DNA of 61,220 nt from an uncultured Prevotella sp. (GTDB lineage Bacteria; Bacteroidota; Bacteroidia; Bacteroidales; Bacteroidaceae): assembly GCA_900315775.1 (NCBI GenBank), contig ONAJ01000008.1, positions 1 through 61,220 on the forward strand. Direction: 5' to 3'. Positions 35,307 through 45,669 of the stretch are shown here, one piece after another. The notes under the pieces are model-generated. The model saw nothing but the letters and a program-made list of their open reading frames with translations. It was not told the DNA's origin and ran no database searches. A program made the position numbers and the translations under genes. Every line of letters starts with the position of its first letter. Within the stretch, counting starts at the first letter, position 1.

Positions 35307-35657
35307 ATGAATTTTACTTTATTAATTACCGTCTTGCTGACGGCTGTAACATTGGTGGTAGCGGCTTACGTCATAGCCAAGCTTATAGGACCACGGTCCT
35401 ATGCGAAGGTGAAGGGTGAGCCGTACGAGAGTGGTATTCCTACGCGCGGCAGCTCGTGGCTGCCTATGTCGATAGGTTTCTATCTTTTCGCTATACTGTT
35501 CCTTATCTTTGATGTGGAAACAGTGTTTCTGTATCCGTGGGCAGTAGTCGTGAAGGAGTTCGGTCCGACAGCCTTGCTGTCCATCGGCTTCTTTATGGTA
35601 GTTTTAGTGCTGGGTCTTGCTTACGCCTGGCGGAAAGGAGATTTAGAATGGAAGTAA
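35307..35657 (+). CDS. nuoA: NADH-quinone oxidoreductase-like subunit A
   Basis: From ATG 35307 ([14 protein letters not shown]) the 116-residue protein has three membrane segments and the NuoA motifs [14 protein letters not shown] (conserved E and the loop) and [14 protein letters not shown]. It is part of the membrane arm near the quinone site. It overlaps nuoB by 10 nt. Confidence 0.95.
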   Translation: MNFTLLITVLLTAVTLVVAAYVIAKLIGPRSYAKVKGEPYESGIPTRGSSWLPMSIGFYLFAILFLIFDVETVFLYPWAVVVKEFGPTALLSIGFFMVVLVLGLAYAWRKGDLEWK

Positions 35658-36391
35658 GAAAGCCCCACATCAAGTCGATTCCCTATGAGGAATGGAATGA
35701 CAACGAGTCGCTTGAGAAGATTGTTGAAGAGCTCCACGAAGGTGGTGTCAACGTGGTGACAGGTTCACTTGACCAGCTTATAAACTGGGGACGCTCCAAT
35801 TCGCTGTGGTCGCTGACCTTCGCCACTTCCTGTTGTGGTATTGAGTTTATGGCTTGTGGCTGTTCGCGTTACGACTTTGCCCGCTTCGGCTTCGAGGTGA
35901 CGCGTAACTCTCCCCGTCAGGCAGACCTTATAATGTGTGCCGGTACCATTACCCACAAGATGGCTCCCGCCTTGAAGCGTCTCTACGACCAAATGGCTGA
36001 GCCTAAATATGTTGTTGCCGTGGGTGGCTGCGCCATCAGTGGCGGACCGTTCAAGTCGAGCTATCATGTCGTGCAGGGCATCGAGGAAATAGTGCCTGTC
36101 GATGTGTTTGTTCCCGGTTGTCCGCCGCGTCCGGAAGCTATCATGTACGGCATGATGCAGTTGCAACGCAAGGTGAAGATTGAGAAATTCTTCGGCGGCG
36201 CCAATCACAAGCAGACAGCCGAAGAGAAGACACTGGGTGTATCGAACGAAGAACTGACGTTCCGTGAAAAGCTGGGCGACCACAGAAGAGAGCCTATTGT
36301 GGTCAGCGAAGTACCCCAGGAGTTTGTTGAGGAAATGAAGAGTGCAGCGACAGAGCCGCAGTCTAATACAGGAAAGGAGGAGCAGGCATGA
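35648..36391 (+). CDS. nuoB: NADH-quinone oxidoreductase-like subunit B
   Basis: ATG 35648, 247 residues. Cluster N2 ligands are visible: the Cys pair in [11 protein letters not shown], then [12 protein letters not shown] and [12 protein letters not shown]. It forms the last iron-sulphur cluster before quinone. A long charged C-terminal extension (about 185-247) exceeds the E. coli protein. It overlaps nuoCD by 4 nt. Confidence 0.96.
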   Translation: MEVRKPHIKSIPYEEWNDNESLEKIVEELHEGGVNVVTGSLDQLINWGRSNSLWSLTFATSCCGIEFMACGCSRYDFARFGFEVTRNSPRQADLIMCAGTITHKMAPALKRLYDQMAEPKYVVAVGGCAISGGPFKSSYHVVQGIEEIVPVDVFVPGCPPRPEAIMYGMMQLQRKVKIEKFFGGANHKQTAEEKTLGVSNEELTFREKLGDHRREPIVVSEVPQEFVEEMKSAATEPQSNTGKEEQA

Positions 36392-38001
36392 AATTAGAGT
36401 TCCTATCATACGACTTTGACAAGTTCGCAGCCGAGATGCGGAACTTGAAAGAAAAGAAGGGCTTCGACTACCTTATCACCATTGTGGGCGAAGACTTCGG
36501 CGCTGAGGAAGGTCTCGGCTGTGTATATATCCTTGAAAACACCAAAACCCACGAGCGCTGCAGCGTGAAGATACTTGCCAAGAGTCAGGTGTGCAGCGCC
36601 GGGATCGCCTCAAACGGCACCGGCGACACCGATGGTCAGCAGCTGTACTATATCCCTACAGTGTCGAACATCTGGCGCGTTGCCGACCTGTTAGAGCGCG
36701 AGGTTTACGACTTCTTTGGCATAGTGTTCCTCGGGCACCCCGACATGCGCCGCCTGTTCCTGCGCAATGACTTCAAGGGTTATCCCTTGCGAAAGAACTG
36801 GAAGGGTGACGGCAAGTATTCTTTGGAAGAAGACGTAGAACCCGACTATGGTTTGGAGTATTATCTTGACAAGGACGGTTGTCTGCATTCAAAACAGAAC
36901 AAGCTGTTCGGTGCCAACGACTATGTCATCAACATTGGTCCGCAGCACCCCGCCACCCATGGCGTGCTCCGTCTGCAAACGGTGCTTGACGGTGAGACCG
37001 TGAAGCGTGTCTATCCGCATTTCGGCTATATACACCGCGGTATCGAGAAGATGTGGGAACAGATGACATATCCCCAAACGCTTGCTTTAACCGACAGGCT
37101 TAACTACCTGGGAGCCATGCAGCACCGCCACGCGTTGGTAGGTGTCATTGAAGAAGCTTTGGAAGTTGAGTTGACCGACCGCATCAAGTATATCCGTACC
37201 ATCATGGACGAGTTGCAACGTCTGGACAGCCACCTGTTGTTTACCTCGTGCGTTGCTCAGGACCTGGGTGCCCTGACGGCATTCCTTTACGGCATGCGCG
37301 ACCGTGAGCATGTGCTCAACTGCATGGAGGAGACCACCGGTGGACGTCTTATTCAGAACTATTATAGAATAGGTGGACTACAGGACGACATCGACCCGAA
37401 CTTCGTCAGCAACGTCAAGGGACTTGTCAAGTATCTGCGTCCAACGATTCAGGAATATATGGATGTCTTCGGCGACAATGTCATCACGCACAATCGACTG
37501 GAGCAGTGCGGACCGATGTCGCTTAAGGACTGCATCTCTTATGCCGTTACGGGTCCTGCCGGACGTGCCTCAGGATGGAAGAACGATGTGCGCAAGAACC
37601 ATCCCTACGACCTCTACGACAAGGTAGAGTGGGAACAGTGCACGACAGACAGTTGTGACAGTATGGGACGTTATCTTGTCCATATCAACGAGATGTATCA
37701 GAGCTTGAACATCATAGAGCAACTCATTGACAACATCCCTGCCGGCGACTTCTACGTGAAACAGAAGCCGATTATAAAGGTGCCCGAGGGACAGTGGTAC
37801 TACTCTGTCGAGGGCGTGGCAGGCGAGTTCGGTGTCTATCTTGACTCCCGCGGCGACAAGAGTCCCTACCGCATGAAAATGCGCCCGATGGGACTGTCGT
37901 TGGTAGGTGCTTTTGACCCGATGCTTCGCGGTCAGAAGATAGCCGACCTCATTGCTACGTGTGCAGCCATTGATGTGGTCATCCCTGATATAGACCGTTA
38001 A
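36388..38001 (+). CDS. nuoCD: Fused NADH-quinone oxidoreductase-like subunits C/D
   Basis: The 537-residue fusion has NuoC at about 1-145 (ending with the signature [18 protein letters not shown]) and NuoD from about 180 ([40 protein letters not shown]). The two parts join through a short linker. Together with NuoB they form the quinone pocket. Confidence 0.96.
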   Translation: MKLEFLSYDFDKFAAEMRNLKEKKGFDYLITIVGEDFGAEEGLGCVYILENTKTHERCSVKILAKSQVCSAGIASNGTGDTDGQQLYYIPTVSNIWRVADLLEREVYDFFGIVFLGHPDMRRLFLRNDFKGYPLRKNWKGDGKYSLEEDVEPDYGLEYYLDKDGCLHSKQNKLFGANDYVINIGPQHPATHGVLRLQTVLDGETVKRVYPHFGYIHRGIEKMWEQMTYPQTLALTDRLNYLGAMQHRHALVGVIEEALEVELTDRIKYIRTIMDELQRLDSHLLFTSCVAQDLGALTAFLYGMRDREHVLNCMEETTGGRLIQNYYRIGGLQDDIDPNFVSNVKGLVKYLRPTIQEYMDVFGDNVITHNRLEQCGPMSLKDCISYAVTGPAGRASGWKNDVRKNHPYDLYDKVEWEQCTTDSCDSMGRYLVHINEMYQSLNIIEQLIDNIPAGDFYVKQKPIIKVPEGQWYYSVEGVAGEFGVYLDSRGDKSPYRMKMRPMGLSLVGAFDPMLRGQKIADLIATCAAIDVVIPDIDR

Positions 38002-38033
38002 AAGGAAAAAAGTAAAAAGAAAATAAGTAAGTT

Positions 38034-39122
38034 ATGTTCGACTTTTCTATTATAACCAATTGGTTCGACCAGTTGCTGCGGATGACGCTTGGTTGTCCCG
38101 GATGGCTGGCGATATTGATTGAGTGCGTGCTGGTAGGTACAGCTATCCTGGTGGGATATGCCCTCATAGCCATCGTACTGATATTTATGGAACGTAAGGT
38201 GTGCGCCTACTTCCAGTGCCGTTTAGGTCCTATGCGTGTAGGTCCCTGGGGCTTGCTGCAGGTGTTTGCCGACGTGCTGAAGATGCTTATCAAGGAAATC
38301 TTCTTCGTTGACCGTGCCGACAAGCTGCTCTATGGCGTCGCACCACTTTTGGTGATTATAGGTTCTGTAGGAGCCTTCTCATTCCTGCCTTGGAACAATG
38401 GCGCCACGATACTTGACTTCAATGTAGGCGTATTCCTGCTGACGGCAATCTCGTCCATCGGCGTTGTCGGTATCTTCTTGGCAGGATGGGCTTCCAACAA
38501 CAAGTATTCGGTCGTTTCTGCCATGCGTGGTGCGGTACAGATGATTAGCTACGAGATGTCGCTGTGCCTCTGCCTCATCACCGCCGTCATCCTGACCGGG
38601 ACGATGCAGATGTCAGGCATCGTAGAGGCACAGACAGGTCCCTTCAAGTGGCTCATCTGCCAGGGACACATCCCTGCTCTCATCGCCTTCTTCGTATTCC
38701 TCATTGCAGGAAATGCCGAAGCGAACCGCGGTCCGTTCGACATGGCTGAGGCTGAGAGCGAGTTGACAGCCGGTCACCACACCGAGTACTCAGGTATGGG
38801 CTTCGGCTTCTTCTATCTGGCTGAGTTTCTCAACCTGTTTATCATCGCCGGCATTGCTGCCACCGTGTTCCTTGGAGGCTGGGCACCGCTAAACATCGGC
38901 ATCGAAGCCTTTGACGCACTGATGAACTACATTCCCGGAATCGTATGGTTCCTGGGCAAGAGCTTCGCCCTGGTATGGGTGCTTATGTGGATAAAATGGA
39001 CATTCCCCCGTCTGCGTATCGACCAGATACTGAAACTGGAATGGAAATACCTCATGCCGTTGGCACTCTTCAACCTCGTGCTGATGACGGTTGTAGTAGC
39101 ATTGGGACTTTATATTAAATAA
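38034..39122 (+). CDS. nuoH: NADH-quinone oxidoreductase-like subunit H
   Basis: The 362-residue protein has about eight membrane helices and the NuoH motifs ERKVCAYFQCRLGPMRVGPWG and the acidic loop FDMAEAESELTAGHHTEYSG. It links the quinone cavity to the antiporter-like subunits. Its N-terminus starts 32 nt after nuoCD. Confidence 0.96.
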   Translation: MFDFSIITNWFDQLLRMTLGCPGWLAILIECVLVGTAILVGYALIAIVLIFMERKVCAYFQCRLGPMRVGPWGLLQVFADVLKMLIKEIFFVDRADKLLYGVAPLLVIIGSVGAFSFLPWNNGATILDFNVGVFLLTAISSIGVVGIFLAGWASNNKYSVVSAMRGAVQMISYEMSLCLCLITAVILTGTMQMSGIVEAQTGPFKWLICQGHIPALIAFFVFLIAGNAEANRGPFDMAEAESELTAGHHTEYSGMGFGFFYLAEFLNLFIIAGIAATVFLGGWAPLNIGIEAFDALMNYIPGIVWFLGKSFALVWVLMWIKWTFPRLRIDQILKLEWKYLMPLALFNLVLMTVVVALGLYIK

Positions 39123-39128
39123 GGTGTA

Positions 39129-39173
39129 CTAGAAATACCAGATAGGCTAGAAATACTAGAAATACTAGAAAAA
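39129..39173 (+). repeat. 9-bp array CTAGAAATA x5 (degenerate) between nuoH and nuoI
   Basis: Units CTAGAAATA, CCAGATAGG, CTAGAAATA, CTAGAAATA, CTAGAAAAA fill the spacer up to the nuoI ATG. Confidence 0.85.
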
Positions 39174-39174
39174 T

Positions 39175-39720
39175 ATGAAAAAAGAACAGTCATATTTCGG
39201 AGAAATCGGACATGCTGCCAAGACGCTTGCAACAGGTATGAAGACCACCTGGAAGGAGTACTTCAAGGACTTCTTTACCAACAAGTCAACCGAGCAGTAT
39301 CCCGAGAACCGCAAGACTACGCTCCACGTGTCTGCGCGTCATCGTGGACGCCTGGTCTTCAAGCGTAACGACGACGGCTCTTATAAGTGTACCGCCTGTA
39401 CGCTCTGTGAGAAGTCGTGTCCCAACGGCACAATCAAGATTGTCAGCCACATGGCAGAGGACCCAGAAACGGGCAAGAAGAAGAAGGTACTCGACGACTA
39501 CCGGTACGACCTTGGCGACTGCATGTTCTGCCAGCTTTGTACCAACGCCTGCAACTTTGACGCCATCGGGTTCACCAACGATTTCGAGAATGCCGTCTTC
39601 GACCGCAACAAACTCGTGCTGCATCTTGACAAAGAAATCTACAAGGGCGGCTCGTTGCCCAACCTCCTTGATGGCGGTGCCGAGTGGGAAGTCGGTAAGT
39701 TTAATACAAAAACAAAGTAA
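39175..39720 (+). CDS. nuoI: NADH-quinone oxidoreductase-like subunit I
   Basis: The 181-residue protein binds two [4Fe-4S] clusters through CTACTLCEKSCP (about 73-84) and CMFCQLCTNACNFDAI (about 113-128). It relays electrons to NuoB. In this organism the upstream input module is not NuoEFG (absent here). Confidence 0.95.
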   Translation: MKKEQSYFGEIGHAAKTLATGMKTTWKEYFKDFFTNKSTEQYPENRKTTLHVSARHRGRLVFKRNDDGSYKCTACTLCEKSCPNGTIKIVSHMAEDPETGKKKKVLDDYRYDLGDCMFCQLCTNACNFDAIGFTNDFENAVFDRNKLVLHLDKEIYKGGSLPNLLDGGAEWEVGKFNTKTK

Positions 39721-39726
39721 ACGACT

Positions 39727-40248
39727 ATGGCAAATATCATCATGTTTACAATCCTTGCCGTTGTCATCCTCGGCTCAGCCCTGCTGTGTGTGACGACAAC
39801 GCGCATCATGCGTGCAGCAACGTTCATGTTGTTTGTACTCTTTGGTGTGGCAGGCATTTATTTCCTGCTCGACTACACATTCTTAGGTGCTGCGCAGATC
39901 AGTGTCTATGCCGGTGGCGTGACCATGATTTACGTCTTCGCCATCCAGCTGGTGTCTAAGCGCACGCTGCAGGGCATGGTCGAGAAAATCAAGACCAGCC
40001 GCATTGTCGGCAACTCGCTGGTATGCCTTATCAGCCTGCTGGTTGTATCGGCTATACTTTTGAAGGCAGGTTTGGTATCCAACTTCTCTGCCGTCGCCGA
40101 CACAGAGTTGACGATGAAGCAGATTGGTACAGCCCTCGTCGGCAGCGACAAGTATGAGTATGTGCTGCCATTCGAGTTCATCTCGTTGTTCCTGCTGGCA
40201 TGTATTATTGGTGGATTGGTAGTATCAAGAAAGGAGGAGTCTAAGTAA
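39727..40248 (+). CDS. nuoJ: NADH-quinone oxidoreductase-like subunit J
   Basis: The 173-residue membrane protein has five helices and the NuoJ segment FLGAAQISVYAGGVTMIYVFAI. It follows nuoI by 6 nt and precedes nuoK by 2 nt. Confidence 0.93.
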   Translation: MANIIMFTILAVVILGSALLCVTTTRIMRAATFMLFVLFGVAGIYFLLDYTFLGAAQISVYAGGVTMIYVFAIQLVSKRTLQGMVEKIKTSRIVGNSLVCLISLLVVSAILLKAGLVSNFSAVADTELTMKQIGTALVGSDKYEYVLPFEFISLFLLACIIGGLVVSRKEESK

Positions 40249-40250
40249 TT

Positions 40251-40559
40251 ATGGTACCCGTAGAATGTTATTTCGCACTGAGCGCACTATTGTTCTTTAT
40301 AGGCGTCTATGGCTTTGTAACCCGTCGCAACCTGATTGCCATGCTCATCTCTGTCGAGTTGGTACTCAATGCCGTTGACATCAACTTTGCCGCCATTAAC
40401 CGTCTGCTCTACCCTAACGGCATGGAGGGTATGTTTATGACTCTCTTTGTTATCGGCGTGGCAGCTGCCGAGTCGGCGGTGGCAATTGCGATTATCATCA
40501 ATGTCTATCGCAACTTTAGGAGCGACAATGTTGACGCTATCACAAACCTGAAGAGATAG
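40251..40559 (+). CDS. nuoK: NADH-quinone oxidoreductase-like subunit K
   Basis: The 102-residue three-helix protein has the conserved glutamates in LISVELVLNAVDINF and AAAESAVAIAIIINVYR, the proton-path residues of NuoK. Confidence 0.95.
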   Translation: MVPVECYFALSALLFFIGVYGFVTRRNLIAMLISVELVLNAVDINFAAINRLLYPNGMEGMFMTLFVIGVAAAESAVAIAIIINVYRNFRSDNVDAITNLKR

Positions 40560-40566
40560 GCAAAAG

Positions 40567-40594
40567 TTTAGAGTTAAGAATTTAGAGTTAAGAA
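40567..40594 (+). repeat. Heptamer array TTTAGAG/TTAAGAA x4 between nuoK and nuoL
   Basis: Units TTTAGAG, TTAAGAA, TTTAGAG, TTAAGAA end 3 nt before the nuoL ATG. Confidence 0.85.
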
Positions 40595-40597
40595 AAT

Positions 40598-42547
40598 ATG
40601 TTCAGCTATACTGTTTTCATACTACTGCTGCCCCTGCTGTCCTTCCTTGTACTAGGACTCTGCGGCATGAAGATGCAGCATAAGGTGGCAGGTCTCATCG
40701 GCACCTGCTCCTTGGGGGCGGTTACCCTGCTGTCGTACCTCACGGCGTTCCAGTATTTCACTGCCGACCGTGTCAACGGCATCTATCAGACCATCGTGCC
40801 CTACAACTTCACATGGCTGCCCTTAGGCAATCTGCATTTCGACATGGGTATCCTGCTTGACCCCATCTCCGTGATGATGCTCATTGTCATCTCGACGGTC
40901 AGCCTCATGGTACACATTTACTCTTTCGGCTATATGCACGGTGAGAAAGGCTTCCAACGCTACTATGCCTTTCTGAGCCTCTTCACCATGTCAATGCTGG
41001 GTCTGGTGCTTGCCACCAACATCTTCCAGATGTATATGTTCTGGGAGTTGGTGGGTGTAAGCTCTTACCTACTCATAGGCTTCTACTATCCGCTGAAACC
41101 CGCCATCGCCGCCTCGAAGAAGGCATTCATCGTCACTCGCTTTGCCGACATGTTCTTCCTTGTAGGCATCCTGACCTTCGGCTACTTCACCGACTCGTTC
41201 AGCTTCTCATTTGCAGGCGACATAGTGATGGGCGAAGGCACGACACCCTTCATCGCGGGTAATACCGCCAAGGCAGTTGCAGCCGGAGCCTTCATCCTGC
41301 CAACGGCATTGGTGCTGATGTTCATCGGTGGTGCCGGTAAGTCGGCAATGTTCCCGCTGCACATCTGGCTACCTGACGCCATGGAAGGTCCGACGCCTGT
41401 GTCGGCACTTATCCATGCCGCCACTATGGTGGTGGCTGGCGTATTCCAGATAGCCCGTATGTTCCCCTTGTGGATAGAGTATGCTCCCGAGGCACTGTCC
41501 ATCGTTGTCTGGGTGGGTGTGTTCACCGCCTTCTACGCTGCAGCCGTAGCATGTGCCCAGAGCGACATCAAGCGTGTGTTGGCATTCTCCACCATTTCGC
41601 AGATTGCCTTCATGATGGTAGCCCTCGGCGTATGTCTTCCTGGTCATGAGAGCGTCCTCGACAACCACGCCCAGCTGGGTTATATGGCAGGCATGTTCCA
41701 CCTGTTCACCCACGCCATGTTCAAGGCATGCCTGTTCCTTGGCGCCGGTTGCATCATCCATGCCGTACACTCCAACGAGATGTCCATGATGGGTGGCTTG
41801 CGCAAGTACATGCCCATTACTCACCTCACGTTTCTTATTTCGTGCCTGGCAATTGCCGGCATTCCTCCGTTCTCGGGTTTCTTCTCCAAGGACGAGATAC
41901 TTACTGCCGCCATGCAGTACAGCCCCGTCGTAGGATGGATTATGACGGGTGTAGCCGCCATGACGGCGTTCTACATGTTCCGTCTGTACTACGGCATCTT
42001 CTGGGGAACCGAAAACAAGGAGGCACACGAGCACCATACGCCCCATGAGGCTCCTTGGACGATGACTTTCCCGCTCATCTTCCTCTCGCTGGTAACCTGT
42101 TTGTGTGGTTTCCTGCCATTCGGTCACTTTGTATCAGCCAGCGGTCAGGTTTACGATATCCACCTTGACTGGACAGTAGCCGGTACGTCTATCGTGATAG
42201 CCGTCTGCTCCATTTGTCTGGCTACATATATATATAAAGGTGAAAGTCAGCCCATCGCCGACCGCCTGTACAAGCAGTTCCCACGTCTGCACCGTGCGGC
42301 TTACAAGCGCTTCTATCAGGACGAGATATGGCAGTACGTCACCCACCGTATCATCTTCCGTCTGGTATCTACTCCTATCGCCTGGTTCGACCGCCACATC
42401 GTTGACGGCACATTTAACTTCATGGCATGGGGTGCCAACGAGTATGGCGAGAACATCCGCTCGTGGCAGAGTGGTGACGTGCGTCAGTATGCCGTATGGT
42501 TCATCACCGGCTCAATAGCACTGACGCTCATCTTGCTGGCTATATAA
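40598..42547 (+). CDS. nuoL: NADH-quinone oxidoreductase-like subunit L
   Basis: The 649-residue protein is a Mrp-antiporter-like proton pump: SFGYMHGEKGFQRYYAFLSLF, MFWELVGVSSYLLIGFYY with the key Glu, KSAMFPLHIWLPDAMEGPTPVSALIHAATMV and LFTHAMFKACLFLGAG. The long C-terminal amphipathic helix is present. Confidence 0.96.
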   Translation: MFSYTVFILLLPLLSFLVLGLCGMKMQHKVAGLIGTCSLGAVTLLSYLTAFQYFTADRVNGIYQTIVPYNFTWLPLGNLHFDMGILLDPISVMMLIVISTVSLMVHIYSFGYMHGEKGFQRYYAFLSLFTMSMLGLVLATNIFQMYMFWELVGVSSYLLIGFYYPLKPAIAASKKAFIVTRFADMFFLVGILTFGYFTDSFSFSFAGDIVMGEGTTPFIAGNTAKAVAAGAFILPTALVLMFIGGAGKSAMFPLHIWLPDAMEGPTPVSALIHAATMVVAGVFQIARMFPLWIEYAPEALSIVVWVGVFTAFYAAAVACAQSDIKRVLAFSTISQIAFMMVALGVCLPGHESVLDNHAQLGYMAGMFHLFTHAMFKACLFLGAGCIIHAVHSNEMSMMGGLRKYMPITHLTFLISCLAIAGIPPFSGFFSKDEILTAAMQYSPVVGWIMTGVAAMTAFYMFRLYYGIFWGTENKEAHEHHTPHEAPWTMTFPLIFLSLVTCLCGFLPFGHFVSASGQVYDIHLDWTVAGTSIVIAVCSICLATYIYKGESQPIADRLYKQFPRLHRAAYKRFYQDEIWQYVTHRIIFRLVSTPIAWFDRHIVDGTFNFMAWGANEYGENIRSWQSGDVRQYAVWFITGSIALTLILLAI

Positions 42548-42575
42548 TTAAGAGTTAAGAATTAAGAATTAAGAA
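42548..42575 (+). repeat. Heptamer array TTAAGAG/TTAAGAA x4 between nuoL and nuoM
   Basis: TTAAGAG followed by three perfect TTAAGAA units directly after the nuoL stop, ending 4 nt before the nuoM ATG. Confidence 0.88.
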
Positions 42576-42579
42576 AGAA

Positions 42580-44103
42580 ATGAATATATTATCATTATTT
42601 GTTCTTATACCGGCACTCATGCTGCTATGCCTGTGGCTTGCCAAGTCGCTCAATCAGGTACGAGGCGTGATGGTGGCAGGCAGTAGCTGTCTGCTGGTTC
42701 TTGCCATCTGGCTTACCATATATTTTATTCAGCAGCGTGCTGCAGGCAATACCGACCAGATGCTGCTCGTGGCTTCCACCCCTTGGTTTAAGCCACTCAA
42801 CATTACCTACTCCGTAGGCGTCGATGGCATTTCCGTGGTCATGCTGCTCCTTTCAGCTATCATCGTGTTTACAGGAACGTTTGCCTCCTGGCAGCTCAAG
42901 CCAATGACCAAGGAGTATTTCCTCTGGTTCACCCTCCTGTCAACGGGTGTCTTCGGCTTCTTTATCTGCACCGACATGTTCACCATGTTTATGTTCTACG
43001 AAGTTGCTCTTATCCCCATGTACCTGCTCATTGGCGTCTGGGGTTCGGGCAAGAAAGAGTATGCTGCCATGAAGCTGACCCTCATGCTCATGGGCGGTTC
43101 TGCACTGCTCATCCTCGGTATCCTCGGCATCTACTACTTCAACGGTGAGTATAGCGGTACGTTCACCATGAACGTCAACGAGATAGCTGCCACGTCGCAC
43201 CTTATTCCCGTAACCATCCAGAAGGCATTCTTCCCCTTCATCTTCATTGGCTTCGGCGTGCTTGGAGCCCTCTTCCCCTTCCACACATGGTCGCCCGACG
43301 GTCACGCTTCGGCACCTACTGCCGTGTCGATGCTGCATGCCGGCGTGCTGATGAAGCTCGGAGGCTATGGCTGCTTCCGCGTAGCCATGTACCTGTTACC
43401 CGAGGCTGCTCAGGAACTATCGTGGATATTCCTCATACTCACAACCATCTCGGTGGTATATGGCGCACTTTCTGCCTGTGTGCAGACCGACCTGAAGTAT
43501 ATCAACGCTTACTCGTCGGTGAGCCACTGCGGTCTGGTACTCTTTGCCCTGCTTATGATGTCGCAGACAGCATGTACCGGTGCAATCCTGCAGATGCTCT
43601 CGCACGGTCTGATGACAGCACTATTCTTTGCACTCATCGGTATGATATATGGTCGTACGCACACCCGTGACATCCGCGAGCTGGCAGGTCTGATGAAGAT
43701 AATGCCCTTCCTCGCCGTCGGCTACGTCATTGCCGGTCTTGCCAACCTCGGACTTCCCGGCTTCTCTGGTTTCATTGCCGAGATGACTATCTTTGTCGGT
43801 GCCTTTGGCGCCGAGCCGCTCTCAGGCGACCCCAACACATCGTTCCGCATGGTAGCTACCATCATTGCATGTATGTCTATTGTCGTCACCGCCGTCTATA
43901 TTCTGCGAGTGGTGGGTAAGATACTCTATGGCGAGGTGGAGAACAAGCACTTCCTCGAGCTCACAGACGCCACATGGGACGAGCGCGTCGCCGTCATATG
44001 CCTCATTTTCTGTGTGGCATGCCTGGGCACGTTCCCCTTCTGGGTAAGCAACATTATTTCGCCCTCTACAGGCTCTATCCTGCAGTCCATCGGCGTAATG
44101 TAA
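42580..44103 (+). CDS. nuoM: NADH-quinone oxidoreductase-like subunit M
   Basis: The 507-residue antiporter-like subunit has MFYEVALIPMYLLIGVWG (key Glu), GVLGALFPFHTWSPDGHASAPTAVSMLHAGVLMKLGGYG and a late HGLMTALFFALIGMIYGRT. About 14 membrane helices are predicted. Confidence 0.96.
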   Translation: MNILSLFVLIPALMLLCLWLAKSLNQVRGVMVAGSSCLLVLAIWLTIYFIQQRAAGNTDQMLLVASTPWFKPLNITYSVGVDGISVVMLLLSAIIVFTGTFASWQLKPMTKEYFLWFTLLSTGVFGFFICTDMFTMFMFYEVALIPMYLLIGVWGSGKKEYAAMKLTLMLMGGSALLILGILGIYYFNGEYSGTFTMNVNEIAATSHLIPVTIQKAFFPFIFIGFGVLGALFPFHTWSPDGHASAPTAVSMLHAGVLMKLGGYGCFRVAMYLLPEAAQELSWIFLILTTISVVYGALSACVQTDLKYINAYSSVSHCGLVLFALLMMSQTACTGAILQMLSHGLMTALFFALIGMIYGRTHTRDIRELAGLMKIMPFLAVGYVIAGLANLGLPGFSGFIAEMTIFVGAFGAEPLSGDPNTSFRMVATIIACMSIVVTAVYILRVVGKILYGEVENKHFLELTDATWDERVAVICLIFCVACLGTFPFWVSNIISPSTGSILQSIGVM

Positions 44104-44109
44104 TAAATG

Positions 44110-44138
44110 GTAAATCGTAAATCAGTAAATTGTAAATC
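44110..44138 (+). repeat. Heptamer array GTAAATC x4 between nuoM and nuoN
   Basis: GTAAATC, GTAAATC, AGTAAATT (one base longer), GTAAATC end 3 nt before the nuoN ATG. Confidence 0.8.
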
Positions 44139-44141
44139 ATT

Positions 44142-45623
44142 ATGGTGAATTACAGTCAGTTTTTAAATATGGTTCCCGAGGCATTCCTTGTCCTCGAACT
44201 TCTCATACTCTTTGTCGCCGACTTCTGTCTCACTAACGACAAGGAAAAGAGTGGCAAGCTGTGGCTCGTCACCATCGGTGCCCTGCTCGTACAGACGTGT
44301 ATGCTCTTCGGAGTCAAGCCTGCCGAGGCATTTGGCGGCATTTATGTAGCCACCCCGATGGTCAACGTTATGAAGATTATCCTCACGGCAGGCACATTGA
44401 TAGTCGTTATTATGTCCAAGACATGGCTCGACGGCGGACATGAAAAAGCAAATAACAAATTCAAAAACAGTAAATACAGTGGCGAGTTCTTCATGCTCAT
44501 CCTGAGTACGCTGCTCGGCATGTACATGATGATGTCCAGCGGCTCGTTCCTCATGTTCTTCCTTGGCTTGGAGATGGCTTCAGTGCCCATGGCATGCCTT
44601 GTAGCTTTCGACAAGCTGAAGTGTGACTCTGCCGAGGCTGCTGCCAAGTACATCTTAGTAGCCACCTTCTCCAGCGGTGTTATGCTCTTCGGCATCTCCT
44701 TTGTCTATGCCGCCACGGGCACGCTCTATTTCGACGATGTAGCAGTAGCCTTGTCGAAAGGTTATATGGCTACCCCGCTGCAGATTATGGGACTGGTGTT
44801 CTTCTTCAGCGGTTTGGCATTCAAGCTCTCGCTGGTGCCCTTCCATTTCTGGACAGCCGACACCTACCAGGGCGCTCCCACACCCGTCACCGGCTATCTG
44901 AGTGTTATATCCAAGGGTGCTGCTGCGCTGACGCTCTTCATTATATTAAACAAGGCGTTCGCCTCGATGTCCTACTATTGGCATCCCATGCTCTGGGTAG
45001 TCATCGTGCTCTCCATCACCATTGCCAATCTCTTTGCCATCCGGCAGTCGGAGCTTAAGCGCTTTATGGCTTTCTCCAGCATCTCGCAAGCAGGCTATAT
45101 CATGTTGGCACTCATCGGCTCCAACGGTCAGAGCGGTGCCGCAGCCCTCATGTTCTATGTGCTGGTATATGTGGTGGCAAACATGGCAGTCTTCACAGTC
45201 ATCAGTGCCGTAGAGCATAATGGCGGTACGACCAGGATGGATGCCTTCAACGGACTCTACCAGACAAATCCCAAGCTGGCATTCCTTATGACGCTGGCTC
45301 TCTTCTCGCTGGGTGGCATTCCGCCATTTGCCGGCATGTTTTCCAAATTCTTCGTGTTCCTGGCTGCCGTCGATGGCAACACCGCCAACCCCTTCTGGTC
45401 ATACTTCGTGGTATTCATAGCCTTGGTCAACACCGTAGTGTCGTTGTACTACTACCTGCTCATTGTCAAGGCAATGTACATCCGTGCTGAGGAGCATCCG
45501 CTACCCACCTTCCGCACCGACGCCGCCACCAAGCTGTCGCTGGCGGTATGCACCGCGGGTATAGCACTCTTCGGCATCTGCTCGTGCATCTACGATTGGC
45601 TGTACGCTTCTTCCGGCATGTAA
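44142..45623 (+). CDS. nuoN: NADH-quinone oxidoreductase-like subunit N
   Basis: The 493-residue third antiporter-like subunit has FFLGLEMASVPMACLVAFD, AFKLSLVPFHFWTADTYQGAPTPVTGYLSVISKGAA and RFMAFSSISQAGYIMLAL. It ends the operon; tadA begins 47 nt later. No terminator hairpin is obvious. Confidence 0.95.
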   Translation: MVNYSQFLNMVPEAFLVLELLILFVADFCLTNDKEKSGKLWLVTIGALLVQTCMLFGVKPAEAFGGIYVATPMVNVMKIILTAGTLIVVIMSKTWLDGGHEKANNKFKNSKYSGEFFMLILSTLLGMYMMMSSGSFLMFFLGLEMASVPMACLVAFDKLKCDSAEAAAKYILVATFSSGVMLFGISFVYAATGTLYFDDVAVALSKGYMATPLQIMGLVFFFSGLAFKLSLVPFHFWTADTYQGAPTPVTGYLSVISKGAAALTLFIILNKAFASMSYYWHPMLWVVIVLSITIANLFAIRQSELKRFMAFSSISQAGYIMLALIGSNGQSGAAALMFYVLVYVVANMAVFTVISAVEHNGGTTRMDAFNGLYQTNPKLAFLMTLALFSLGGIPPFAGMFSKFFVFLAAVDGNTANPFWSYFVVFIALVNTVVSLYYYLLIVKAMYIRAEEHPLPTFRTDAATKLSLAVCTAGIALFGICSCIYDWLYASSGM

Positions 45624-45669
45624 TGTCTCCGTGATTCAAGGCTGTTATAATTACCATATATGCTTAATT

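Noticed and set aside
41369-42127. 252-codon minus-strand frame
   Set aside because: It is antisense to the membrane domain of nuoL and has an implausible His/Glu-rich composition.
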